A DNA stretch of 64,000 nt. It comes from Eubacteriales bacterium (GTDB lineage: Bacteria; Bacillota; Clostridia; Oscillospirales; Butyricicoccaceae). The DNA lies in assembly GCA_030539335.1 (NCBI GenBank), contig JAUNSG010000005.1, positions 62,001 to 126,000 on the forward strand. The letters run 5' to 3'. This document shows, piece by piece, positions 10,743 to 19,621 of the stretch. Both the position numbers and the translations under genes were made by a program. The notes below the pieces were generated by a model. That model did no database searches. It was not told the origin of the DNA and saw only the letters and a list, made by a program, of their open reading frames with translations. Within the stretch, counting starts at the first letter, position 1, and each line of letters starts with the position of its first letter.

Positions 10743-11524
10743 TGGGCGCGGCATTTGAATTCAATGGAGAAAAGTACAGGAAAGCATCAAAGCACCAAAA
10801 AGAATGGGGAAACCAGCTGATTGCGGCACTGGAGCTCAATGGTAAGGAACGGATTTTGGATTTGGGCTGTGGCGACGGCGTTTTGACGGAGCGGTTGGCA
10901 CGTCTGGTTCCGGAAGGAAGTGTATTGGGCATCGATGCATCGACAGGCATGCTCCAGACAGCAAGACAGCTTCAGAGGGAAAATTTGAGCTTTGCCCCGA
11001 TGGATATCAATTCGATGGACTTTCGCGATGAATTTGATATGATCTTTTCGAATGCGGCACTCCATTGGATAAAAGACCACCATAATCTTTTGCAGCGGAC
11101 ATTTGCCGCGCTTCGGCCAGAGGGCAAGGTGTTTTGGAATTTTGCCGGGCATGGAACCTGTTCTAACTTTTTTGACGTGGTGTTGGAGTTGATGCACGAT
11201 GCTCCATACAAGGAGTATTTCGTTGGATTGGAATGGCCATGGTTTATGCCGTCGAAAGAGGAGTATCAGGCACTGATCGAGCCAATCGGCTTTTCCTCCG
11301 TCGAGATTACCGAAGAAAATCGGGATCGATGTTTTGTCAACGCAGAGGAAATGATCTGCTGGATTGACCAGCCGACGATTGTTCCATTTTTGCGCTGTGT
11401 CCCGGAAGAAAAGAAGGCGTCCTTCCGCAGCGATGTTGTGAACAGAATGCTGGAAAAGACACTCCAGCCGGATGGCACCTGTTTTGAGACATTCCGACGC
11501 ATCTATGTTACAGCAGTAAAATAA
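10742..11524 (+). CDS. SAM-dependent methyltransferase, trans-aconitate methyltransferase-like
   Basis: The 260-residue protein has a class I methyltransferase fold: motif I LDLGCGDGVLT (about residue 39), the acidic end of strand two in GIDASTGML, and FSNAALHWI near residue 103, the pattern I associate with Tam/Tmt1-like carboxyl methyltransferases. Its ATG overlaps the leuB stop (TGATG), and there is no independent ribosome site, so it is the last gene of the leu operon and coupled to leuB. Trans-aconitate arises at aconitase-type enzymes and yeast Tmt1 is known to methylate 3-isopropylmalate, so a leucine intermediate is a plausible substrate. The substrate is inference. Confidence 0.8.
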   Translation: MGAAFEFNGEKYRKASKHQKEWGNQLIAALELNGKERILDLGCGDGVLTERLARLVPEGSVLGIDASTGMLQTARQLQRENLSFAPMDINSMDFRDEFDMIFSNAALHWIKDHHNLLQRTFAALRPEGKVFWNFAGHGTCSNFFDVVLELMHDAPYKEYFVGLEWPWFMPSKEEYQALIEPIGFSSVEITEENRDRCFVNAEEMICWIDQPTIVPFLRCVPEEKKASFRSDVVNRMLEKTLQPDGTCFETFRRIYVTAVK

Positions 11525-11538
11525 GTATTTATCGTGAG

Positions 11539-11573
11539 ACAACCGACAGCTGGTTTGGCTGCCGGTTGTTTTA
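11539..11573 (+). terminator. Terminator of the leu operon
   Basis: ACAACCG (11539-11545) pairs with CGGTTGT (11563-11569), extended inward by a mostly paired ACAGC/GCTGC, and is followed by TTTT. Confidence 0.8.
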
Positions 11574-11590
11574 CATAAAGGAGAAGAAAA

Positions 11591-12019
11591 ATGGATATAA
11601 AAGAGGAAGTTTTGGAGGAAATCCGTCCGGCATGCAAAGAAATTCGGCACGCAGTTTTTGTGGAGGAGCAGGGCTTTGTCAATGAGTTTGACGAGCAGGA
11701 CGGCACGGCGATTCATTTTTTGATTTCCGTGGATGGGGAACCGGCAGCAACCGCACGCATGATGACAGGGGAGCGGAAAGGGGAATTCCACGTCGGACGC
11801 GTCGCCGTTCGGAAAAAATTTCGAAAGCATCATCTGGGCAGCCGGATAATGCGGCTTGCCGAGCGCGAGGCCGTCCGTCGTGGGGGCCGTGTAATCGCAC
11901 TCTCCGCACAGTGCCGTGTACAGCCGTTTTATGAATCGCTCGGCTATACCGCCCGTGGAGAAGTGTATTTGGATGAATACTGTGAGCACATCCATATGGA
12001 AAAACAGTTAGGGCAGTAA
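11591..12019 (+). CDS. GNAT family N-acetyltransferase
   Basis: The 142-residue protein has the GNAT acetyl-CoA loop RKHHLGSRIM near residue 78, preceded by the strand FHVGRVAVRKKF, and an N-terminal AVFVEEQGFVNEFDEQD seen in YjcF/ElaA-like members. It transfers an acetyl group to an unidentified amine. AAAGGAG lies 9 bases before the ATG. It sits between two terminators and looks monocistronic. The substrate cannot be read from sequence. Confidence 0.85.
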   Translation: MDIKEEVLEEIRPACKEIRHAVFVEEQGFVNEFDEQDGTAIHFLISVDGEPAATARMMTGERKGEFHVGRVAVRKKFRKHHLGSRIMRLAEREAVRRGGRVIALSAQCRVQPFYESLGYTARGEVYLDEYCEHIHMEKQLGQ

Positions 12020-12021
12020 AA

Positions 12022-12046
12022 AAAGCGGGAAGCATGATGCTTCCCG
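12022..12046. terminator. Bidirectional terminator
   Basis: CGGGAAGCAT and ATGCTTCCCG form a perfect 10-base stem (12026-12046). The minus-strand side ends in GCTTTTTTT, a strong stop for the phosphatase gene; the plus side is followed by a looser AT-rich tail. Confidence 0.85.
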
Positions 12047-12059
12047 TCAAAAATTTTCT

Positions 12060-12872
12060 TTATTTTTTTAAAAACAGATCCTGTAAAGCGGTTCGGCTTG
12101 CCATATCCAAACCGATCTCATGCTCTAAAAAAGCATCCAGTCCACCGAATTTTGTCTGAATTTCCTGTCGTACGGCATTTAGGTAATCCGGTGATACAGA
12201 GAACATCGCATCAATCTTCGGAATGATATCTTTGCTGCCGGTCATCTCCACCATTTGTGCAATCATCTGATTGAGGGAATCGGCATAAAACGTATTCGTT
12301 GCGAGATAGTCCTCCGCGGCGATCTCTTCTGCAACACCGAGGGCGCATAAGAGCAGGAAGGTCGCGATGCCGACCCGATCCTTTCCGGCGCTGCAATGCC
12401 AGAGAATAGCACCATCCGTCGGTGCGGTCAAAAGGAGCTGAAAAAACTTTCGATATTGGTTGCGGCTATACGAGCTGAGAATAAGCTGACGATAGGTATG
12501 AATCATGTATTGCTTTGCATCAAACTGCTGATCCATAAGGACAGCCCGGAGCTGCTGCAGTCCGTCTTTCTCCTTTGCACCGTCCCCCGTGATTCCCATG
12601 GTCGCTTCATCTAGAATCGGAATCCAGTGGTAGATGACGTTGCCGATTTTTGTATCCGGCTCACTGTGCCGTTCTGTTTCGGTGCGGAAGTCAATAACGG
12701 TTTTTAACTGATAATCGTTTTGCAGGATTGCCCGATCCTCCAAACTGAGATTGTGCAAGTTACCGCTGCGAAGCAGACGGCGTGGGCAAATCGTCCGGCC
12801 GTCTATCGTGGTAAACTGCCCCAAATCGCGGGTGTTTTTTAATTGTTCAAACGCGATACGCGAAATTTCCAT
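12060..12872 (-). CDS. Tyrosine/serine protein phosphatase-like protein (Y_phosphatase3 type)
   Basis: The 270-residue protein has the N-terminal NTRDLGQFTTIDG and RLLRSGNL blocks and the P-loop HCSAGKDRVG (about residue 163), the catalytic CX5R of cysteine phosphatases of the IphP/LipA-like group. In this group substrates include phosphoproteins and phosphoinositides; none can be assigned here. I start at ATG 12872, which has GGAGG 10 bases upstream; the frame extends 50 codons further without a ribosome site. It is divergent from the aminotransferase gene. Confidence 0.87.
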   Translation of the reverse strand: MEISRIAFEQLKNTRDLGQFTTIDGRTICPRRLLRSGNLHNLSLEDRAILQNDYQLKTVIDFRTETERHSEPDTKIGNVIYHWIPILDEATMGITGDGAKEKDGLQQLRAVLMDQQFDAKQYMIHTYRQLILSSYSRNQYRKFFQLLLTAPTDGAILWHCSAGKDRVGIATFLLLCALGVAEEIAAEDYLATNTFYADSLNQMIAQMVEMTGSKDIIPKIDAMFSVSPDYLNAVRQEIQTKFGGLDAFLEHEIGLDMASRTALQDLFLKK

Positions 12873-12971
12873 ATAGATAGCCTCCGAAGGTTCAGAATGA
12901 GTGACTTTATTATAGCATGTTTTCAACAAATATGATACAATGAAAATAACTTTTTTGAAGAGGTGTTTTTG

Positions 12972-14138
12972 GTGAAGTATATTCGTCGGAATGAGGATGT
13001 TGACAAGAATATATTCAATCAACTGGAAGACTGCCGTCAGCAGGTTTTGGCTCGCGGCGGAGATGTAATCAACCTATCCGTCGGCACGCCGGATTTTCAG
13101 CCGGATGTGCATGTGATGGAGGCCGTCAGTGAGGCGGCAAAAAATCCGGAGAATTATAAGTACACGCTGGGTGATATTCCGGAATTGAAGGAAGCGGTAC
13201 ATAACTGGTATGAGAGGCGATATGGAGTATCCCTGGAACATAATCAGATTATGTCAGTTAACGGCTCCCAGGAAGGCATCGCGCACGTTGCGCTGCCTTT
13301 TGTCCAGCCCGGCGATCTGGTTCTTGCCCCGGATCCGGGATATCCGATTTTTTCCTTTGGTCCGATCCTGGCAGGCGCGGAAGTTGGCTTGATGCCGCTG
13401 CGGGAAGAGAAGGACTATTTGATTGATTTTGATGAAATCGAGCCTTCGATTGCAGACGCGGCCAAAATGATGGTGGTTTCCTATCCGAATAATCCAACTA
13501 CTGCGGTGGCGGATGAGGAGTTTTACAGCCGTCTGGTTTTCTTTGCAAAGAAGCATGATATTCTGGTTGTTCACGATAACGCATATTCCGATTTGGTTAT
13601 GGATGGTGAGAGGGGAATTTCCTTCCTTTCCGTTCCAGGGGCCATGGAGGTTGGAATTGAAATGAATTCCCTCTCTAAGACGTATAATTTGACGGGTATG
13701 CGCACATCGTTTGCCTTGGGGAATGAGAAGGTCATTGAAAAATTCTATGCATTCCGTTCGCAGATTGATTATGGTATGTTCCGACCGGCACAGCTCGGTG
13801 CCATTGCTGCATTGAATGGTCCGCAGGATATCATTGAGCGCAATCGCAAAGGCTATCAGGCGCGGCGTGATGCGTTGTGTGGCGGTCTGCGTTCCATTGG
13901 ATGGGACGTGCCGGATGCCAAGGCGACAATGTTTGTCTGGGCGAAGATACCGGAGCGCTTTACGGACACTGGAGCATTTGTGTTAGAACTGTTGGATCGA
14001 ACGGGTGTCCTGTGTGTCCCAGGCGATAGCTTTGGCGAGTTAGGAACGGGCTACGTCCGGTTTGCTTTGGTTGTCCCACCGGATCGCATGACCGATGCCT
14101 GTCGGAGCATGGATGAGAGCGGGATACTGAAAGGATGA
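12972..14138 (+). CDS. PLP-dependent class I/II aminotransferase
   Basis: The 388-residue protein has the fold-type I signatures [10 protein letters not shown] (near residue 173) and [12 protein letters not shown] (near residue 234), the latter carrying the PLP-binding lysine. The NNPT block and overall length resemble LL-diaminopimelate aminotransferase (DapL) and related enzymes, and the lysine operon is 1 kb away, but it could equally serve alanine, aspartate or aromatic 2-oxo acids. The start is GTG 12972, because AAGAGG lies 8 bases upstream; a GTG at 12963 overlaps that site. Exonuclease III follows after 7 bases. Confidence 0.85.
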   Translation: MKYIRRNEDVDKNIFNQLEDCRQQVLARGGDVINLSVGTPDFQPDVHVMEAVSEAAKNPENYKYTLGDIPELKEAVHNWYERRYGVSLEHNQIMSVNGSQEGIAHVALPFVQPGDLVLAPDPGYPIFSFGPILAGAEVGLMPLREEKDYLIDFDEIEPSIADAAKMMVVSYPNNPTTAVADEEFYSRLVFFAKKHDILVVHDNAYSDLVMDGERGISFLSVPGAMEVGIEMNSLSKTYNLTGMRTSFALGNEKVIEKFYAFRSQIDYGMFRPAQLGAIAALNGPQDIIERNRKGYQARRDALCGGLRSIGWDVPDAKATMFVWAKIPERFTDTGAFVLELLDRTGVLCVPGDSFGELGTGYVRFALVVPPDRMTDACRSMDESGILKG

Positions 14139-14145
14139 ACAGACA

Positions 14146-14901
14146 ATGAAACTGATTTCTTGGAATGTAAATGGCCTTCGTGCTTGTGTAAAGAAGGGAT
14201 TTTTCGATTTTTTCCGCGAGGCGGATGCCGATATTTTCTGCCTGCAGGAGACCAAGCTGCAGCCGGAGCAGGCGCCGACGGATTGGGATGGTTATCATGA
14301 CTATTGGAACAGCGCCGAAAAAAAGGGATACAGTGGAACGGCATTGTTTTCCAAACAGAAGCCGCTGAAGGTGACCTTCGGTATTGGTATGGAAGAGCAT
14401 GACCACGAAGGGCGCGTTATCACTGCGGAGTATGAGAACTTCTACATGGTGACCTGCTATACACCGAATTCCCAGAGTGAGCTGGCGCGTCTCCCTTACC
14501 GCATGACGTGGGAGGATGATTTCCGTGCGTATCTGCTAAAGCTGGATGAGGACAAGCCGGTCATTCTGTGTGGGGATTTGAATGTCGCACATGAGGAGAT
14601 CGATTTAAAAAATCCGAAAACCAACCACAAGAACGCGGGTTTTTCCGATGAAGAGCGTGCCAAGATGACAGAACTTCTGGCTTCTGGTTTTACGGATTCG
14701 TTCCGCTTCTTGTATCCGGATGCGACGGATATCTATAGCTGGTGGTCGTATCGCTTCCGGGCACGGCAGAACAACGCTGGATGGCGTATTGATTACTTTA
14801 TCGTCTCCAACCGCATTGCAGACGAGATCAAGGATGCGAAAATTCTCACCGATGTCATGGGCAGTGACCATTGTCCGGTTGAACTGGATATTGATATCTA
14901 A
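14146..14901 (+). CDS. xth: Exodeoxyribonuclease III
   Basis: This AP endonuclease and 3'-5' exonuclease acts in base excision repair. The 251-residue product has SWNVNGLRA at residue 5, CLQETKLQP near residue 34, CGDLNVAH near residue 146 and the terminal SDHCPVELD, the four metal and catalytic blocks of the EEP superfamily. It lies 7 bases after the aminotransferase gene and ends before a perfect 13-base-pair hairpin. Confidence 0.95.
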   Translation: MKLISWNVNGLRACVKKGFFDFFREADADIFCLQETKLQPEQAPTDWDGYHDYWNSAEKKGYSGTALFSKQKPLKVTFGIGMEEHDHEGRVITAEYENFYMVTCYTPNSQSELARLPYRMTWEDDFRAYLLKLDEDKPVILCGDLNVAHEEIDLKNPKTNHKNAGFSDEERAKMTELLASGFTDSFRFLYPDATDIYSWWSYRFRARQNNAGWRIDYFIVSNRIADEIKDAKILTDVMGSDHCPVELDIDI

Positions 14902-14927
14902 ATAGGAAAAACTAGGAGATATAAAAG

Positions 14928-14957
14928 CAGAGCCATGGAAGAAATTCCATGGCTCTG
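14928..14957. terminator. Bidirectional terminator between xth and dapB
   Basis: CAGAGCCATGGAA and TTCCATGGCTCTG form a perfect 13-base-pair stem with a GAAA loop. On the minus strand it is followed by CTTTTATA, serving the asd-dapA-dapB operon; on the plus strand by a weaker TATGTTTT. Confidence 0.88.
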
Positions 14958-14978
14958 TATGTTTTCACAGAAAATAAG

Positions 14979-15740
14979 TTATTTTGCTGCAATGACGTCA
15001 GACATGTCATACATACCTGGCTGAGTCTGACTGCCCAGATATGCTGCGGCATCAACCGCGCCGACGGCAAATACCTCACGCGACAATGCCACGTGACGAA
15101 TCTCAATCAGTTCATCTCGACCGGCGAACAGCACCTCGTGTTCGCCAACGATCGTACCGCCGCGGATACAGTGCATTCCGATTTCGTGCTTCGGACGCTT
15201 TTCTCTGCGATCATGGCGATTATAGACGTACTCCGCATCGTAGGGAAGCGCTTCGTTGACGGCATCCGCCAACATGATCGCCGTACCAGACGGCGCATCC
15301 AGCTTCTGATTGTGATGCTTCTCCGTAATCTCGACATCATAGCCATCGCCGAGAACAGCACCGCACTTGCGAAGAAGATCCATCATCAGGTTGATACCGA
15401 TGGACATGTTTCCGGAACGGAATACTGGAATCTCCGCAGAAGCGGCACGCATAGCATCCAACTGCTCTTTGCTGTGGCCGGTGGTACAGATGACAATCGG
15501 TGTCTTATGCGCCTTGCAGTAGGTGAGAAGGGCATCCAAAGAAGCTGGATTGGAGAAATCAATAACGACGTCACACGCACCGCTGAATTCCTGCGGATCG
15601 GCATAAACCGGATAATCTGCCAGCTTTGCAGTATATGCATCAAAACCAGCGACAATTTTCATGTTTTCTTTCTTTGCAACAATGTCAGTGATGACTTTGC
15701 CCATGCGGCCATTGCAGCCGCAAAGTCCAATTTTCAACAT
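14979..15740 (-). CDS. dapB: 4-hydroxy-tetrahydrodipicolinate reductase
   Basis: It reduces the DapA product toward tetrahydrodipicolinate with NAD(P)H. The 253-residue protein has the nucleotide-binding GCNGRMGK at residue 8, the catalytic EKHHNQKLDAPSGT block near residue 139 and IRGGTIVGEH. It is the last gene of the lysine-riboswitch operon, 13 bases after dapA. It supplies lysine and the diaminopimelate of cell wall and spore cortex, and dipicolinate in the spore. Confidence 0.96.
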   Translation of the reverse strand: MLKIGLCGCNGRMGKVITDIVAKKENMKIVAGFDAYTAKLADYPVYADPQEFSGACDVVIDFSNPASLDALLTYCKAHKTPIVICTTGHSKEQLDAMRAASAEIPVFRSGNMSIGINLMMDLLRKCGAVLGDGYDVEITEKHHNQKLDAPSGTAIMLADAVNEALPYDAEYVYNRHDRREKRPKHEIGMHCIRGGTIVGEHEVLFAGRDELIEIRHVALSREVFAVGAVDAAAYLGSQTQPGMYDMSDVIAAK

Positions 15741-15753
15741 CTGGTAACGCTCC

Positions 15754-16650
15754 TTACTTCGCTAAGGTCAGACCGGCATCGGTCATCGCCTTCTTGAGCT
15801 GAGCAACATGCGCATCGGTCATTGCACAGAGCGGCAGACGCAGGTCACCGACATCCCAGCCGAGGAATCCCGCAGCCATCTTGACCGGAATCGGATTGAC
15901 CTCGATGAACAGGGCATTGATCAGGTCGAGATACTTCAGCTGCAGCGCGCGTGCCTTTGTATAATCGCCATCCAGGCAGAGCTGTGCGATTTCATGCGCC
16001 TTATCCGGGAAAACGTTGGCAAAGACAGAAATCACACCTTTGCCGCCCATTGCCATCAGCGGAACGATCATATCGTCGTTGCCGGACCAGAAGTTCAGCT
16101 CGTCGCCACACAATTCCATTGCCTGTGCCAGCAGGGAGAAATCACCGGAAGCTTCCTTTGCACCGTTGATATTCGGATGCTTAGAGAGCTGATAATATGT
16201 GTCTGCACTGATGCATACACCAGTACGGCTTGGTACGTTGTACAAAATGATTGGGGTGTCGGAGCAATCTGCCAGTGTGGAGAAGTGCTTGATTAAGCCA
16301 TTCTGTGTCGCCTTGTTGTAGTAAGGGGTGACGGTCAAAAGGCCATCCGCACCGGCCTTGGAGGCGAACTGGGACAGTTCTACCGCATAGCGGGTGTCAT
16401 TGGAGCCGGTACCTGCGATCACCGGCACACGGCCATTGACATAGTCAATGCAGAACTGAATGGCGTCTTTGTGCTCCTTATCAGTCAGTGTGGAGCCCTC
16501 GCCGGTCGTACCACAGATCGTGATGGAATCGATACCACGGTTGATCTGATCATCGATAAAACGTTTGAACTCCGGATAGTTGATGTCACCGGAAGCAGTC
16601 ATCGGGGTAATAATAGCAACGTTCGCGCCGGTAAAAATCGGCTTTTTCAT
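15754..16650 (-). CDS. dapA: 4-hydroxy-tetrahydrodipicolinate synthase
   Basis: It condenses pyruvate with aspartate semialdehyde. The 298-residue protein shows GTTGEGSTL near residue 43, YNVPSRTG near residue 132 and the Schiff-base lysine in GAKEASGD near residue 160. I start at ATG 16650 (MKKPIFTGANV), because GGAGGG lies 8 bases upstream; the ATG at 16665 is part of that ribosome site. It is the second gene of the operon, 26 bases after asd. Confidence 0.96.
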   Translation of the reverse strand: MKKPIFTGANVAIITPMTASGDINYPEFKRFIDDQINRGIDSITICGTTGEGSTLTDKEHKDAIQFCIDYVNGRVPVIAGTGSNDTRYAVELSQFASKAGADGLLTVTPYYNKATQNGLIKHFSTLADCSDTPIILYNVPSRTGVCISADTYYQLSKHPNINGAKEASGDFSLLAQAMELCGDELNFWSGNDDMIVPLMAMGGKGVISVFANVFPDKAHEIAQLCLDGDYTKARALQLKYLDLINALFIEVNPIPVKMAAGFLGWDVGDLRLPLCAMTDAHVAQLKKAMTDAGLTLAK

Positions 16651-16676
16651 GAAGTTTCCCTCCAATCAAGAATGAA

Positions 16677-17756
16677 TCAATCCATGTAGCCTTCGGCACA
16701 CAGAAGCTCTGCCATTTCGACAGCACCGCCGGCGGCGCCGCGCAGGGTGTTGTGGGACAGAGAAACAAAACGGTAGTCAAAAATGACATCATCGCGCAGA
16801 CGACCGATGGAAACCGCCATGCCGCCTTCCAAATTGCGATCCAGCTTCGCCTGCGGGCGGTTGTCTTCCTCAAAGTAATGCAGGAACTGCTTCGGTGCAG
16901 ACGGAAGCTCCAGCTCCTGTGCACGACCGGAATAATTTGCCCAGGCCTCCAGGATCTGTTCCTTGGTCGGCTTGTTCTTGAACTTGACAAAAGCAGCGGC
17001 GGTATGGCCATCGCTGACCGGGACACGCAGGCACTGAGCGGAGATAACCGGCTCGGTGGCGGCAACGATCTCGTCGCCTTCGATGGTACCCCAAACCTTC
17101 ATTGGCTCCTTCTCGGACTTTTCCTCCTCGCCGCCGATGTACGGAATGACGTTGTCGATCATTTCCGGCCAGGTCTCAAAGGTCTTGCCGGCGCCGGAAA
17201 TTGCCTGATAGGTGCATACCATTACCTTTTCAATGCCGAAGTCCTTGAGCGCGGTCAGAGCCGGGACATAGGACTGGATAGAGCAGTTGGACTTAACGGC
17301 AATAAAGCCGCGCTTGGTGCCCAGACGCTTGCGCTGTGCCGGAATGATCTTTGCATGGTCTGCATTGACTTCCGGAATGATCATCGGGACATCCTTGGTA
17401 AAGCGGTGTGCACTGTTGTTGGAGATAACCGGGCACTCCAGCTTTGCGTATTTTTCTTCCAGTGCACGGATGACATCCTTCTTCATATCAACAGCGCAGA
17501 ACGTGAAATCAATCTTCGAAGCGAACTCCTCCGCATCGTTTTCTGCGTCATACAGAACCATATCCTTCATTTTTTCCGGAATCGGGACGGTCATTTTCCA
17601 ACGGCCTTCGACCGCTTCCGCATAAGTCTTACCCTTGTTGCGGCTGCTTGCCGCGATGGCAACGACGTTGAACCACGGATGATCCGCAAGCAAGGTGGCA
17701 AAGCGCTGACCAACCATGCCGGTTGCGCCGATAATGCCAACATTATACTGTTTCAT
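16677..17756 (-). CDS. asd: Aspartate-semialdehyde dehydrogenase
   Basis: It reduces aspartyl phosphate to aspartate semialdehyde, the branch point for lysine, threonine and methionine. The 359-residue protein has GATGMVGQRF at residue 10, the active-site cysteine in KSNCSIQS near residue 157 and the catalytic histidine in SDGHTAA. Length and the SNCS form match the archaeal/fungal subtype rather than the E. coli one. AGGAGG lies upstream of ATG 17756. It is the first gene behind the lysine riboswitch, so the whole semialdehyde supply appears tuned to lysine alone. Confidence 0.95.
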   Translation of the reverse strand: MKQYNVGIIGATGMVGQRFATLLADHPWFNVVAIAASSRNKGKTYAEAVEGRWKMTVPIPEKMKDMVLYDAENDAEEFASKIDFTFCAVDMKKDVIRALEEKYAKLECPVISNNSAHRFTKDVPMIIPEVNADHAKIIPAQRKRLGTKRGFIAVKSNCSIQSYVPALTALKDFGIEKVMVCTYQAISGAGKTFETWPEMIDNVIPYIGGEEEKSEKEPMKVWGTIEGDEIVAATEPVISAQCLRVPVSDGHTAAAFVKFKNKPTKEQILEAWANYSGRAQELELPSAPKQFLHYFEEDNRPQAKLDRNLEGGMAVSIGRLRDDVIFDYRFVSLSHNTLRGAAGGAVEMAELLCAEGYMD

Positions 17757-17833
17757 GAGAAAAATCCTCCTGTGATAGGTATACTATTCTATTCATAATT
17801 TCGATTGTTTGCACCGCTTTGCGCAAAGTCGTG

Positions 17834-17861
17834 AAAAAAGCCGGTTTCACAAAAACCGGCC
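17834..17861 (-). terminator. Lysine riboswitch expression-platform terminator
   Basis: GCCGGTTTTTGTGAAACCGGC on the minus strand folds as an 8-base-pair hairpin (17840-17860), followed by six T. It lies between the aptamer and asd. Confidence 0.9.
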
Positions 17862-17904
17862 AAGAATACAAAGATTGCAGAAGAAATGCAAACCGAAAGC
17901 GCAT

Positions 17905-18068
17905 CACGGGAGAAAGCCGGTGACAGCCGGGCAGATATTCTCGTACCCGTCCAGACAAACAACTGCGCAACATTGTTTTCTTCGGCGGCAAACCCTTTCA
18001 CAATCTTCCTCAAAATCGCGCTTTTTCCGAACTGCTACTGATGAGTGCCGCGCCTCAATCGATCTATG
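17905..18068 (-). promoter_or_regulatory. Lysine riboswitch (L-box)
   Basis: Reading the minus strand, the consensus L-box elements appear in order: GAGGCGCGG, CATCAGTAGCAGTT, GAGGAAGATTGTGAAAGG, GCCGCCGAAG, then CTGGACGGGTACG and GCCCGGCTGTCA. This is the standard five-helix lysine aptamer. With the downstream terminator it should switch off asd-dapA-dapB when lysine is high. Confidence 0.95.
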
Positions 18069-18083
18069 AAATTATCTTGTTTC

Positions 18084-18112
18084 ATTTTACAATCTATTGG
18101 CACACTTGTCAA
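18084..18112 (-). promoter_or_regulatory. Sigma-A promoter of asd-dapA-dapB
   Basis: TTGACA (18107-18112) and TAAAAT (18084-18089) are 17 bases apart on the minus strand, placing the start just before the lysine aptamer. Confidence 0.85.
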
Positions 18113-18158
18113 GGCGATTTCGTCGGAAAAACAAACAAAACAAGCGGTTTTTCCACTC

Positions 18159-18187
18159 TTGATTTCGGTACTGGTTTCCGGTATGAT
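18159..18187 (+). promoter_or_regulatory. Probable sigma-A promoter of queA
   Basis: TTGATT (18159-18164) and TATGAT (18182-18187) are 17 bases apart, about 40 bases before the first ribosome site of the queA transcript. Confidence 0.65.
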
Positions 18188-18227
18188 TAAGGACAGAATA
18201 TCTGATGAAATGAAGTAAGGAGGAACA

Positions 18228-18257
18228 GTGCCTGTGCGCTGTACACGAATTGCATGA
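18228..18257 (+). CDS. Putative 9-codon leader open frame coupled to queA
   Basis: A near-perfect ribosome site (TAAGGAGGAACA) is followed by GTG 18228 and nine sense codons (MPVRCTRIA), then TGA 18255-18257, which overlaps the queA ATG at 18254 as ATGA. The queA start itself has no purine-rich site within 15 bases. This arrangement suggests that translation of the short frame delivers ribosomes to queA. No homologue can be judged by eye; it may be only a ribosome-delivery device. Confidence 0.45.
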   Translation: MPVRCTRIA

Positions 18258-19279
18258 GAACCAGTGATTTTTATTATGATCTTCCGGAGCATCTGATTGC
18301 GCAGACACCGTTGGACAAGCGCGATTCGTCTCGTCTGCTGGTATTGCATAAGAAGTCCGGTGCGGTAGAGCATCATCATTTTTACGAGTTACCACAGTTC
18401 CTGCGCCCAGGGGATTGTCTGGTGCTGAACAATTCCCGTGTCCTTCCGGCGCGTCTGATTGGACATCGTGCCAGTGGTGGTGTCGCAGAAATCCTGCTTC
18501 TGATCGACCGCGGAGACAATGTCTGGGAATGTCTGGTCCGCCCGGGACGCCGCCTGCGCACCGGCGCGACGGTCACTTTCGGCAATGGCGAACTGACAGC
18601 GGAAATTCAGGAGGTTTTGCCAGATGGCAACCGTCTGGTAAAATTCCATTATGAGGGTATTTTCCTGGAGGTTTTGGAGCAGCTGGGCCGTATGCCGCTC
18701 CCGCCATATATTAAAGAAGAGCTTCAGGATCAGGAGCGCTATCAGACTGTCTATTCCAAAGTGGTCGGCAGTGCGGCGGCACCAACAGCCGGCCTGCATT
18801 TTACACCGGAGTTGCTGCAGCAGGTGGAGGACATGGGCGTAAAAATTGCCTATGTGACACTGCATGTCGGTCTGGGGACCTTCCGTCCGGTTAAGGTCGA
18901 TGATGTGGAGCAGCACGATATGCACAGCGAATACTGCATGGTGCCACAGGAGGCAGCCGATCTCATCAATGAGACCAAGAAAAACGGCGGCCGCGTCATT
19001 TGTGTCGGTACCACGTCCTGCCGTACCATCGAAAGCTTTGCCAAGGAAGACGGTACGATTGATGCGACCGCGGGGTGGACCAAAATATTCATCTATCCGG
19101 GCTACCGGTTCAAGTGCCTGGACGCGCTGGTTACCAATTTCCATCTGCCGGAGTCCACGCTGGTGATGTTGGTTTCCGCTCTGGCGGGACGCGACCATGT
19201 ACTGTCCGCGTATCAGGAAGCCGTTGAGAAGGAATATCGATTCTTTTCGTTTGGCGATGCTATGTTCATAACGGAGTAA
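18254..19279 (+). CDS. queA: tRNA preQ1(34) S-adenosylmethionine ribosyltransferase-isomerase
   Basis: It transfers and rearranges the ribosyl group of SAM onto preQ1 in tRNA, making epoxyqueuosine. The 341-residue protein begins [19 protein letters not shown], the typical QueA N-terminus, and contains YHxGLGTF-like [13 protein letters not shown] and [18 protein letters not shown]. The start is fixed by homology, not by a nearby ribosome site (see the leader open frame). The tgt gene, one step earlier in the same pathway, is 1 kb downstream with its own promoter. Confidence 0.95.
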   Translation: MRTSDFYYDLPEHLIAQTPLDKRDSSRLLVLHKKSGAVEHHHFYELPQFLRPGDCLVLNNSRVLPARLIGHRASGGVAEILLLIDRGDNVWECLVRPGRRLRTGATVTFGNGELTAEIQEVLPDGNRLVKFHYEGIFLEVLEQLGRMPLPPYIKEELQDQERYQTVYSKVVGSAAAPTAGLHFTPELLQQVEDMGVKIAYVTLHVGLGTFRPVKVDDVEQHDMHSEYCMVPQEAADLINETKKNGGRVICVGTTSCRTIESFAKEDGTIDATAGWTKIFIYPGYRFKCLDALVTNFHLPESTLVMLVSALAGRDHVLSAYQEAVEKEYRFFSFGDAMFITE

Positions 19280-19293
19280 AAAGGAGAAAAACC

Positions 19294-19545
19294 ATGTTGG
19301 AATATATCTTTGACACACAGCTTCTGATTGAGGGAACCGGCTTGGATGAGGACGAAATCCACGATTATATTCAGGACAACATCCCCGGAGACTGCCTGTT
19401 GGCCGTGGGCGATGACGAACTGATTAAAATCCATTATCATACCAATATACCGTGGAAGGTATTGGAATATGCGGCCTCCAAAGGCGAAATCTTCGATGTC
19501 GTCGTAGAAAATATGGAGCGGCAGGAAAACGGAAAACAGGGCTAA
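19294..19545 (+). CDS. Small FakA/YloV-middle-domain-like protein
   Basis: The 83-residue protein contains GDCLLAVGDDELIKIHYHT and VLEYAASKGEIFDVVVENM. These closely resemble the segment of FakA/YloV (fatty acid kinase, DAK2 family) where a ferredoxin-like middle domain ends in a conserved histidine-threonine pair. It lacks the kinase domain before it and the C-terminal domain after it. AAAGGAG precedes the ATG and the gene starts 14 bases after queA, so it is expressed with it. It could be a free-standing domain or a relic; function unknown. Confidence 0.7.
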   Translation: MLEYIFDTQLLIEGTGLDEDEIHDYIQDNIPGDCLLAVGDDELIKIHYHTNIPWKVLEYAASKGEIFDVVVENMERQENGKQG

Positions 19546-19547
19546 AG

Positions 19548-19610
19548 AAATCGAACAACAGGGGAGCAGGCTGCAAACAGAGGCAGACCCGTTCTCCGGT
19601 TGTTCGATTT
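19548..19610. terminator. Long hairpin between convergent genes
   Basis: AAATCGAACAAC (19548-19559) and GTTGTTCGATTT (19599-19610) are perfect complements, with GGGGAG and CTCC continuing the pairing inside. It separates the queA transcript from the convergent HD gene. The T-rich tails are short, so termination is inferred. Confidence 0.65.
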
Positions 19611-19621
19611 GACTTGTTTCT

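Noticed and set aside
12909..12937. Sigma-A promoter for the phosphatase gene
   Set aside because: A TATAAT exists on the minus strand at 12909-12914, but no acceptable -35 lies 16-18 bases away.
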